From the NCBI GenBank assembly GCA_022562795.1, contig JADFOP010000023.1:1-33013 (forward strand): 33,013 bases of DNA, written 5' to 3'. Source of the DNA: Nitrospinota bacterium (GTDB lineage: Bacteria; JADFOP01). The notes below the pieces were generated by a model that saw only the letters and a list, made by a program, of their open reading frames with translations, made no database searches and was not told the DNA's origin. Positions 1-6,580 of this stretch are shown here, one piece after another. Each line of letters begins with the position of its first letter. Position 1 is the stretch's first letter. Position numbers and translations under genes: made by a program.

Positions 1-285
1 AATGAAAGTCATCATGGAATCACTTTGGGCTGGCTTGGACAGGGACAGCTTCGTCATCAGCTGATGCTGTTGACGGGACCACAGCGAGAGCACGACGCTT
101 TTCTGTATTCTGTCAGCGGCCCGAGTTTTCCGTTGGCGGTGATGCATCGCCAGCTTCAAGCCGACGCCTGGCCGCTGGTGCTTCACGGCACCGAGTACGT
201 TGGTTCGACTGATAGCGGTGTACACATTTTCCGACCGGTCGAGTATCTGTTGTCACAACAGCCAGCCAAACAGACGACGAAGTGA
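1..285 (+). CDS. C-terminal end of an unrecognised protein (partial)
   Basis: An open frame runs from the first base of the window to a TGA at 283-285, so the gene probably begins before the window. A TTG at 25 is the first possible start inside it. About 95 residues are visible. The sequence is mixed and soluble-looking, with no membrane segment and no motif I recognise. No function is proposed. It lies on the plus strand, facing the 3' ends of the minus-strand genes that follow. It could also be a chance open frame. Confidence 0.3.
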   Translation, partial: NESHHGITLGWLGQGQLRHQLMLLTGPQREHDAFLYSVSGPSFPLAVMHRQLQADAWPLVLHGTEYVGSTDSGVHIFRPVEYLLSQQPAKQTTK

Positions 286-502
286 ACAATGCGAGCGTCG
301 TTGGCATGACGTAGTCCGCGTTGTCCAGCTGGTAAAATGGTACGTCCACTTTTACCACCCGCCGTCATAGCAGTGCTTGTTTAACACTGAGATCAAGGCA
401 GTTTTCCTTTTAAAATCATTGAGTTATGGGAGGAATTGTCCCATATTTGTCCCATAACGCCCACAATATGGGAAACGCAACACTGTCAGCTATTGATTTT
501 AC
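286..502. other. Gene-free stretch with palindromes
   Basis: No convincing gene is seen here. The right part holds an inverted repeat with arms CCCATATT and AATATGGG (442-449 and 467-474, arms 17 bases apart). A smaller one has arms ATGGGA and TCCCAT (426-431 and 439-444). GTCCCATA also occurs twice in tandem. The cluster ends about 28 bases before the tRNA-like fragment at 503. Dense palindromes beside a tRNA end are often seen at the edges of integrated elements, but no recombinase gene is visible. Confidence 0.4.
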
Positions 503-530
503 TGGTCGAGACGGCCGGATTCGAACCCGC
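503..530 (-). repeat. tRNA 3'-end-like fragment, possible attachment-site remnant
   Basis: Read on the minus strand, these 28 bases carry a T-arm with TTCGAAT loop, an acceptor 3' strand and CCA. They match the 3' end of the intact tRNA-Pro at 2292-2368 at 25 of 28 positions, in the same orientation. The upstream half of a tRNA is missing: the adjoining bases belong to the methyltransferase C-terminus. An intact tRNA followed downstream by a copy of its 3' end is the usual geometry of a tRNA-targeted integration. T-arms of all tRNAs resemble each other, so the match is suggestive only. Confidence 0.4.
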
Positions 531-548
531 GCCCACCGAAGCCGTGGC

Positions 549-1301
549 CTAGGCCGGCTTGATGGCCCGGAACGTCGCACCGATGGTCTCGTCGGAAGTC
601 TGGTAGCCGGTGAGGTCGACCTGCTCCGCCTCGGCGAACCCCGCCTTTTCGAGCAATGCCAGGAACTCCGTTCCCGGTAGGGCCCCGGCCACTCATTGGC
701 TCCACAGATCGGGGTCTTGAAGGGCCTCCGGCGGCAGGGGTTTCAAAAGAAGCATGTCCGCCACCATGAATCGCCCCCCGGGCTTGAGAACGCGGTGGAT
801 TTCTAAGAGCAGCGGCCTCTTTTCCGGCAGGAGGTTGATAACACCGTTGGAGATTACGACGTCGCATAGTTCATCGGCGAGCGGCAGGTTCTCGGCCAGC
901 CCTCGGAAGACCAAGACCTGCTTGGCCCCCTGAGCCTCGACGTTCTGGCGGGCCTTCTCGACCATCTCCGGGACCATGTCGAATCCAACGACGCTTCCCG
1001 TAGGGCCCACGAGTCGGGCCGCGATCAAGGCGTCGAGCCCGCTTCCGCACCCAACGTCAAGGACCGTCTCTCCAGGCTTGATGGGCCCGAGGCTGAAAGG
1101 GTTTCCAACCCCCGCGAAGGCCTCGGTGACCTCCGTCGGAAAGGAGTCGACCAGCTCTTCAGGATAACCCACAGCCTTTGCGCTCTCAGGCCCGATCGGA
1201 AATGGGGAGACCTGGGCTACCGCTACGCCGCTGAATCGGTACCAGATCTTGTTCCTGATCTCTTCGATGACCTCTTGGGGGAAGGACTCTCCAGGGCTCA
1301 C
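549..1301 (-). CDS. ArsM-like SAM methyltransferase, probable selenoprotein (in-frame TGA read as Sec)
   Basis: Class I SAM-dependent methyltransferase of the ArsM/UbiE-like group. The frame shows the SAM-binding motif VLDVGCGSGLDALIAA, the acidic GFDM strand, an SNGVINL motif and RVLKPGGRFMVADM. It then reads DPDLWSQ, a TGA at 693-695, and continues in the same frame as VAGALPGTEFLALLEKAGF to a TAG at 549-551, ending GATFRAIKPA. In family members as I know them this stretch reads like DLW..C(I/V)AGAL, so the TGA falls on the conserved, arsenic-binding Cys. I infer selenocysteine at codon 203 of about 250. The GTG at 1301 is chosen because GGAGAGGG lies just upstream; a TTG at 1358 also opens the frame but has no such site. 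Stopping at TGA would lose the C-terminal part of the fold. Substrate (arsenite or another soft metal or thiol acceptor) is inferred. Confidence 0.75.
659..677 (-). promoter_or_regulatory. Candidate bacterial SECIS hairpin
   Basis: On the minus strand, 15 bases after the TGA, CCGGGAAC pairs with GUUCCUGG (eight pairs, one of them G-U) around a GGA loop. The apical loop begins 23 bases after the TGA, inside the spacing I know for bacterial SECIS elements. The loop starts with G, as these elements usually do. The hairpin lies inside the coding sequence, as expected for SelB-dependent decoding in bacteria. Confidence 0.65.
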
Positions 1302-1504
1302 GATACCCTCTCCACGTTGGATTTCCTGGGAATTTGGGAATCTATTGACAAACGACAAACGCGCTCATAACGAGCGGATACCGTCCGGTTGGAATTCTAC
1401 ATTTGTGGGAGCTAAAAGAAAAGTAAGATTTTTTATGAGCAGGAGAGGGTGATTTGCTCTCTCAACCTAAGGGCGAGGACGTCGTCGGGAAGGAGAAGTT
1501 AAGC

Positions 1505-2200
1505 CTAGCCAGTACATGGGTAAATGGGAGGAAGGTCCTTCATGCCTGGAGGGGGCTTCGTAAAATACTTTGAATTTAATTTTTGGATGCGGGCCTGGTC
1601 TAACCTGAATTTTTTAATTTTAGGATTGTAGGGATAGCCGGTCTCGGTGAACCCCATTATGCAGCGGTTCGAACCATTTGGATTCTCCCACTCGATCTTT
1701 ACGGCGAAATACATCTTTCCTCCTTCATCGAGGTAGTCTAGCTTTCCCTCGATGGGATTGGACTTTAAAATCGCCTCAAAGGTGGCCCCTGGTTTAATAA
1801 CGGACGTAGTAGGGGCCTTTCGAAATTTCTTTCCCAGTAGGTTTGCGAAATATTCAAACGGATCGGGTAACACCGTTTTCGATTCATCCCATCGAGTGCC
1901 GTTATAATGTTGAAAATTGATTTTAAGATTGGATGCCGTGTAATCGCTGACGTTGATTACCTTTATTAATGATGTGACCGCTACAGGACCTTCGAGGAGC
2001 CGGGCGTTGCCTGATTTAACAATTTCCAGGGTGGCAACTCGCTGGATTGCAGTCGCGCCAGGCGCGGCAGGCGCGCGAGACGCGGTAGGCGAGGGAGTCG
2101 CGCCAGGCGAGGGAGGCGAGGAAATCAAATCTTTACCTACTACCAGGACAACAACGCCAACCAAGACCACTAAGAAAACTGCTATGAGGAATTTTTTCAC
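1505..2200 (-). CDS. Membrane-anchored hypothetical protein
   Basis: 231 residues from a GTG start. Residues 1-22 form one hydrophobic segment after MKK, so the protein is either anchored by its N-terminus or secreted. Residues about 28-52 are a Pro/Ala/Ser/Thr-rich linker whose DNA is a run of short G+C-rich repeats (GGCGAGGGAG-like, 2040-2125). The rest is a soluble domain, probably beta-rich, with two Cys near its C-terminal part. I do not recognise the family. The DNA is A+T-richer than the operon to its right. Together with its position between tRNA-Pro and the tRNA-like fragment, this suggests it was acquired by transfer. Confidence 0.7.
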   Translation of the reverse strand: MKKFLIAVFLVVLVGVVVLVVGKDLISSPPSPGATPSPTASRAPAAPGATAIQRVATLEIVKSGNARLLEGPVAVTSLIKVINVSDYTASNLKINFQHYNGTRWDESKTVLPDPFEYFANLLGKKFRKAPTTSVIKPGATFEAILKSNPIEGKLDYLDEGGKMYFAVKIEWENPNGSNRCIMGFTETGYPYNPKIKKFRLDQARIQKLNSKYFTKPPPGMKDLPPIYPCTG

Positions 2201-2291
2201 AGGCTATATCCTAGTCGGATTCAGAAATTGAGTCAAGTTTTTACTAAACCACAAGCTAGCAATACCAATCGCTGTTTCAAAAGAGGATTCA

Positions 2292-2368
2292 TGGTCGGGG
2301 CGGCCGGATTCGAACCGGCGACCCCCGGCTCCCAAAGCCGGTGCGCTACCAGGCTGCGCTACGCCCCG
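2292..2368 (-). tRNA. tRNA-Pro(TGG)
   Basis: A full 77-base cloverleaf with encoded CCA. The acceptor CGGGGCG pairs with CGCCCCG. The anticodon stem CCGGC/GCCGG closes the loop TTTGGGA, giving anticodon TGG (plus-strand 332-334 of the 2000s). The T-arm GCCGG TTCGAAT CCGGC is perfect. It lies 73 bases after rdgB on the same strand and may be cotranscribed with that operon. Confidence 0.97.
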
Positions 2369-2441
2369 ACCGCTTATCTAATACCACGAGGGGGCCCGCC
2401 CCGGCAAGAATGGCGAGGGCTACGCCCGCTGGGAGAAAATA

Positions 2442-3047
2442 TTACGACTCCCCTTCAAGGAGCGCCTCTAAGACCTTCCGGGCGCCCGCCAGGGCCCGGC
2501 CCCGGTGGCTTATGGCGTTCTTGATGTCTTCCGGCAGCTCTCCAAAGGTGAGAACCGAGGCTGGGACGAAGAAGAGCGGGTCATATCCGAATCCCTTATC
2601 GCCCCGCTCCTCGCGCGTCACAAAGCCCTCGCAGACCCCCTCGGCCACCTCGACCCGGCCCTCAGCCGTGGCGACGGCCATAGCGCACCTGAACCGCGCC
2701 GTTCTCTCTTCGTCGGGGACATCCGCCATGAGGCTCAAGAGCTTGGCGTTGTTTGAGGCGTCGGTGGCGTCGGGCCCGGCGAAGCGGGCCGACTCCACCC
2801 CGGGGGCGCCGCCGAGCGCGTCCACCTCAAGCCCCGAGTCGTCGGCAAGAGTGACGCATCCCGTCTCGCGGGCCACGTGAATGGCTTTCTTGATGGCGTT
2901 GGCCTCGAAGGTCGCCCCGTCCTCCTCGACGGGCTCAATCTCTGGATAGTCGGCGAGGGAGACGACGTCGACGGGAAGGTCGGCCAGGATGGCGCGGATC
3001 TCCTTGAGCTTGCCGGTGTTGCCCGTGGCTACGACGAGCCGCTTCAC
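2442..3047 (-). CDS. rdgB: RdgB/HAM1-type non-canonical purine NTP pyrophosphatase
   Basis: Hydrolyses dITP, ITP and XTP to the monophosphates, keeping deaminated purines out of nucleic acids; a cytoplasmic dimer in the known family. The 201 residues match family length. Visible motifs are the N-terminal [11 protein letters not shown] substrate loop, [42 protein letters not shown] and the C-terminal SHRGRAL. The start is a GTG overlapping the rph stop (GTGA), so it is translationally coupled as the last protein gene of the five-gene operon. tRNA-Pro follows. Confidence 0.96.
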   Translation of the reverse strand: MKRLVVATGNTGKLKEIRAILADLPVDVVSLADYPEIEPVEEDGATFEANAIKKAIHVARETGCVTLADDSGLEVDALGGAPGVESARFAGPDATDASNNAKLLSLMADVPDEERTARFRCAMAVATAEGRVEVAEGVCEGFVTREERGDKGFGYDPLFFVPASVLTFGELPEDIKNAISHRGRALAGARKVLEALLEGES

Positions 3048-3796
3048 GGAAGCTCTAACCCCTTCAAGGCCTCGCGCTGAGCCTTAACGAGCCTCCGGAT
3101 GCCCCGGGCGGCGAGGTCGATGAGGCGCTCCAGGTCGGAGCGGCTGAAGGGCGAGCCCTCGGCGGTGCCCTGTACCTCCACGAGGGCGCCCGAGCCGGTC
3201 ATCACGACGTTCATGTCGACGTCCGCCCCCACGTCTTCCTCGTAAGAGAGGTCAAGCATCGTTCGGCCGTCGACCATCCCCACGCTCACCGCCGCCACCA
3301 TGTCTCTGAGGGGGAGCGCTTTCAAAGCTCCGGCCTCCTTCAGCTTTTGGACGGCGAGGGCGAGGGCTACGAAGGCGCCCGTGATGGCGGCCGTCCGCGT
3401 GCCGCCGTCTGCTTGGATGACGTCGCAGTCGCACCATATCGTCCGGTCGCCGAGGGCCTTCAGATCGACTACGGCCCTGAGCGCCCGGCCGATGAGGCGC
3501 TGGATCTCCTGCGTCCGGCCCCCAAGCCGCCCACGGACCACCTCTCTGACGATTCTCTCGGGCGTGCTGCGGGGCAGCATGGCGTACTCGGCCGTGACCC
3601 ACCCTCCGGCCACCTTTTGGCTCCGCATCCATGGGGGAATCTTATCCTCGACCGTCGCCGAACAGATGATACGGGTTGCCCCGAGCTCGATGAGGACGCT
3701 CCCCTCGGCGTGCTCCAGGTAGCCGGTGGTGATGGTGAGGGGCCGCGTCTGATTGGCCCTTCGGCCGTCCGTGCGGCCCGAGCGTCGTTTCGTCAT
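3044..3796 (-). CDS. rph: Ribonuclease PH
   Basis: Phosphate-dependent 3'-5' exoribonuclease that trims tRNA precursors in the cytoplasm, normally a hexameric ring. The 250 residues are the usual length. Family signatures are RSDGR-like RRSGRTDGR at the start, [32 protein letters not shown], the phosphate-site stretch [32 protein letters not shown] and VQGTAEG.PFSR. Its ATG overlaps the murI stop (ATGA) and its TGA overlaps the rdgB start. The rph-rdgB pair is a common neighbourhood, and the tRNA gene downstream fits its processing role. Confidence 0.96.
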   Translation of the reverse strand: MTKRRSGRTDGRRANQTRPLTITTGYLEHAEGSVLIELGATRIICSATVEDKIPPWMRSQKVAGGWVTAEYAMLPRSTPERIVREVVRGRLGGRTQEIQRLIGRALRAVVDLKALGDRTIWCDCDVIQADGGTRTAAITGAFVALALAVQKLKEAGALKALPLRDMVAAVSVGMVDGRTMLDLSYEEDVGADVDMNVVMTGSGALVEVQGTAEGSPFSRSDLERLIDLAARGIRRLVKAQREALKGLELP

Positions 3797-4650
3797 TCAG
3801 GCTCACTCCGGGCCCCGGGAAGGGGCGACGTTAAGGCGGAGAGATCGAGCAGGTTCACCCTCTCGACGGGCTCTCCGAGAAAGCGGGCCGCCAGCGCCGT
3901 GGCGTCCGGGGGGAGGTCTGTGGCCAAAAGCTGGCTCGTTGGGGTCGTCCCTTCCGGGGCATTCATGCCGTGGAGGTCCAGGTCGTCCGCCACGGCCTTG
4001 GCCGTCGCCTCCGCCGAGTCGATGAGCGCCACGCCGTCGCCGACGGCCCCTCCGATGGTCGCCCTGAGGATGGGGTAATGGGTGCAGCCGAGCACCAGGA
4101 CGTCCACCCCCGCGGCCACCAGCGGGGCGAGGTATTCCCGGGCGATCGCCTCGGGCACGGCTCCTTCGGTCCAGCCCTCTTCGGCCAGCGGGACGAAGAG
4201 GGGGCAAGCCCGGCTGAATACCATCGCGGAGGAGTCCAACGACCTGATGGCCTCCTTATAGGCGCCGCTCCCTATCGTGGCGCGGGTTCCTATGACCCCG
4301 ATTTTGCCGTTCCGGGTCGCAGCGACAGCGGCTTCGGCCCCGGGCGTGATGACCCCTTTTACGGGCAGCGAGATCTGCTCCTTGAGGGCGTCCATGGCCA
4401 CCGCCGAGGCGCTGTTGCAGGCGGCTACGAGGTACTTGATCCCCTGGGCCTCAAGGTAGGAGGCCACCTCCAGGGCGTTTCGGATGATGGCTTCCGGGCT
4501 TTTGGTCCCGTAAGGCACCCGGGCGGTATCGCCCACGTAGAGGGTCGACTCATTGGGGGCGGCCTGCCGGATGGCCCTCAACACCGTCAGGCCCCCGACC
4601 CCGCTGTCGAAGACCCCGAGAGGGGCGGTCCGGTCCCATTGACGGCTCAT
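3793..4650 (-). CDS. murI: Glutamate racemase
   Basis: Interconverts L- and D-glutamate to supply D-Glu for peptidoglycan; cofactor-independent, cytoplasmic. The two catalytic Cys are visible: C78 in AACNSASA and C189 in LGCTHYP. The N-terminal [14 protein letters not shown] and [14 protein letters not shown] are family signatures. 285 residues is normal length. It overlaps the upstream GerMN gene and the downstream rph by four bases each, in one operon with a cell-wall amidase. Confidence 0.96.
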   Translation of the reverse strand: MSRQWDRTAPLGVFDSGVGGLTVLRAIRQAAPNESTLYVGDTARVPYGTKSPEAIIRNALEVASYLEAQGIKYLVAACNSASAVAMDALKEQISLPVKGVITPGAEAAVAATRNGKIGVIGTRATIGSGAYKEAIRSLDSSAMVFSRACPLFVPLAEEGWTEGAVPEAIAREYLAPLVAAGVDVLVLGCTHYPILRATIGGAVGDGVALIDSAEATAKAVADDLDLHGMNAPEGTTPTSQLLATDLPPDATALAARFLGEPVERVNLLDLSALTSPLPGARSEPE

Positions 4651-5255
4651 CGTCGGACCACGAGCTCCCGGTCGCGGCCGAGCAGCCCGCTTGCTCGGAC
4701 GTGCCCGGCCAGGGTCTCGCGCTGCTCCCCGTCGGTGAAGAGCCGCACGTGGGCGATCTCCGGGAAGTTGTACATGAGCGTGTTGACGATGGAGGCGATG
4801 GTCAGCCGCTCGGCGAGCACCCCGCCGGGGTGGCGAGAGGTGACCTCGCCTGAGAGGTCAACGTAGGCCGTGCCAGCCTCGTCGATGTATAGCTCCCTGA
4901 GCCGTGTGCCCTTGGGGACGACGGCCACCAGACTGCTGCGCGGCCCCTTGAGGAGCTCCAGCAGGGCCTGCTTGGCCTTTACGTCAAGTTGAGATGAAGC
5001 GTATATGGTGCGGGCCTCAGCTTCCAGCCGCTGGCGGCGGGGGGAGCCAAAGAAGACCTTGATGAGCAGCGGTTTATCCTTGTCCACCACGATGCTCGGG
5101 GTTTTGGGCGCCACGGGCTTGGCGATTCGGCGGCGCTCCTTCCAAACTACGAGGCCGAGGGCGAGGGCCAGGAAAAGGAGCCCCACGATCCACCAGCGGG
5201 GCAGTGGAGGTCCAGCCCCCAGGCCCCGTTTGGCGATGGCGTCCCGCCAGCTCAC
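4647..5255 (-). CDS. GerMN-domain membrane-anchored protein
   Basis: 202 residues. Residues about 22-39 are one transmembrane segment after a short basic N-terminus, so most of the protein faces the periplasm. From about residue 60 the protein reads as a GerMN domain: LLIKVFFGS, ALLELLKGP, VPKGTRLRELYID, GTAYVDLSGE, ERLTIASIVNTLMYNFPEIAHVRLFTDG. GerMN domains occur in spore germination protein GerM and in many non-sporulating bacteria next to amidases and murI, where a wall-linked role is inferred. Its start and stop both lie in four-base overlaps with neighbours. Confidence 0.88.
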   Translation of the reverse strand: MSWRDAIAKRGLGAGPPLPRWWIVGLLFLALALGLVVWKERRRIAKPVAPKTPSIVVDKDKPLLIKVFFGSPRRQRLEAEARTIYASSQLDVKAKQALLELLKGPRSSLVAVVPKGTRLRELYIDEAGTAYVDLSGEVTSRHPGGVLAERLTIASIVNTLMYNFPEIAHVRLFTDGEQRETLAGHVRASGLLGRDRELVVRR

Positions 5256-6061
5256 CGGGAAGTCTCCAGCGCCGCCCGCACACCCTTGAAGAGGGTTTGG
5301 ACGAGGGCCTTACGCGTGGATGCTTGTCGAAGGGAAGCCTCTTCGGCCGGGTGGGTTAGGGTGGCTATCTCGACGAGGCAGGAGGGCATCGCCGAGCCCT
5401 GGAGCAGCGGCAGGTCGGCCTCGTGGAGCTCGCCGGCCTCGACCACGCCCCCCTTCGCGAATGCGGCCAGTATGGCCCCGCAGGCCCTACGGCTGGCCGC
5501 GCGGTGGGGCGAGTGGACCGCCTCCCAGCGTACGGGAGTGGCCCGGGATTTCTTGAGGCGACTGCGGGTCGGTCGGAAGGGCTCGGGGGGGCTGCCGTTG
5601 AGGGCCAGGTAGCCCGTCCTGCCAGGCCGCGAGGCCAGATAGACCGATGCTCCCTTTGCCCCCGGGTGGAATGAAGCTCCCACATGAAGGCTCACAAAAA
5701 GGTCAGCCCCCAGGCCGTTGGCCAGAGCCGTCCGCTCGGCCAGCGACGGGTTGCTCCCGCTCGAGCGTGTCAGCACCACCCTAGCAACGCGCTCAGCCTC
5801 AAGGAGCAACTTGAGCCCAGAGGCCTCGTCCCAGACCACCTCGGCCTCATTGAGCCCGCTCGGGCCCACGACGCCAGAATCCGGCCCGCCGTGGCCTGGA
5901 TCTAGGACCACCAACGGGAGCTTCTTTAGAGCCTGCGCATGCTCCCGAGCCATGGGGGGTCTGGTCACCCCCTTATCCTCTTCGGCGCCCGAAGCCGCCG
6001 TTACAAAAAGCAAGGCGACAGCGGCTAGGGCGCCCGCGGCGTATCGCCGGTCCATAACCAC
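5252..6061 (-). CDS. N-acetylmuramoyl-L-alanine amidase (Amidase_3)
   Basis: Zinc amidase that cleaves stem peptides from muramic acid in the periplasm. A signal peptide covers residues about 1-25 (ending ASGAEE). Zinc and catalytic positions are visible in LDPGHGGPDSG, GLNEAEV, VSLHVGASF and CLVEIATLTHPAEE. No SH3, LysM or AMIN binding domain is seen, so this is a minimal single-domain form of 269 residues. The GTG at 6061 sits about eight bases after a GGGGGG run; an ATG at 6055 is the alternative. It is the first gene of the amidase-GerMN-murI-rph-rdgB operon. Confidence 0.92.
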   Translation of the reverse strand: MVMDRRYAAGALAAVALLFVTAASGAEEDKGVTRPPMAREHAQALKKLPLVVLDPGHGGPDSGVVGPSGLNEAEVVWDEASGLKLLLEAERVARVVLTRSSGSNPSLAERTALANGLGADLFVSLHVGASFHPGAKGASVYLASRPGRTGYLALNGSPPEPFRPTRSRLKKSRATPVRWEAVHSPHRAASRRACGAILAAFAKGGVVEAGELHEADLPLLQGSAMPSCLVEIATLTHPAEEASLRQASTRKALVQTLFKGVRAALETSR

Positions 6062-6335
6062 GGACGCTACCCCCCGGGCGGCCTCTGTTCCTCAGAAATC
6101 TCGGCGCAATTCATTGAACAGGAAGGAGAACCGCCTCCTCCGCCCTTCTACCACATCGTCCCCGTGGTGTAAAGCTCCGGGGGCGGTATGGGAATTGGGT
6201 TGACCTGATATACAACCATGGCTGCTAACACCCGGAATGGTACAAATTTGGGCTGCATCATGGTAATGTAAGAGTACATATGCGGTGGGGGAGGAGCCGA
6301 CAGATTATTGTTCGGACATATGAAGAGCTTTTGAA
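6062..6335. other. Intergenic region between divergent amidase operon and kinase operon
   Basis: Must hold the promoters for the leftward amidase operon and for whatever is transcribed rightward. A TTGACC occurs at 6200, but I see no well-placed -10 for it. No RNA gene or long frame is recognised. Confidence 0.4.
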
Positions 6336-6434
6336 ATGGACATTGCAGACTGGTTTTCGAGGGGCTACCGGTTCTGGGGACTAATGCTATTCGTGGTGGT
6401 GTTCTTTTGGTGGGCGTTTGCGTATCGAAGATAA
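6336..6434 (+). CDS. Possible 32-residue single-pass membrane protein
   Basis: A short frame with ATG start and TAA stop. It encodes MDIADWFSRGYRFWG and then a strongly hydrophobic stretch LMLFVVVFFWWAFAYRR with a basic end, i.e. one membrane helix oriented positive-inside. The layout recalls CcoQ/FixQ subunits of cbb3 oxidases, but no oxidase gene is nearby and the ribosome site (GAAGAG) is weak. It stands alone in an otherwise empty 510-base gap. Confidence 0.35.
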   Translation: MDIADWFSRGYRFWGLMLFVVVFFWWAFAYRR

Positions 6435-6580
6435 CAGCCTAAGCCAATAAATTAGCCCACCGCTTCTGTGGGTGCGTCGTTGCAATCCCCCCATTCTTAT
6501 GCTATCTAAAACATTTAATGTCTTGATATTGCTGCGCCAAGGCGGGGCAGGGTTATAAGCGCCATGGGGGATTGGTAATC

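Noticed and set aside
503-591. A full tRNA, possibly tRNA-Sec, ending at 503
   Set aside because: A stretch CGAGAC near 586 could pair with the acceptor end, and a TCA lies in between. But no D-arm or anticodon stem forms, the T-stem has a mismatch, and the bases encode the conserved methyltransferase end. Only the 3' fragment is kept.
499-867. Frameshift explanation for the methyltransferase C-terminus
   Set aside because: The downstream sequence is in the same frame as the upstream part (549 to 1301 is a multiple of three), so only the TGA interrupts it.
2228-2524. Frame reading [25 protein letters not shown]
   Set aside because: This is the well-known false translation of a tRNA gene (tRNA-Pro at 2292-2368).
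3970-4866. 298-codon frame opposite murI
   Set aside because: It overlaps murI and the GerMN gene completely, and murI has both catalytic Cys and family motifs.
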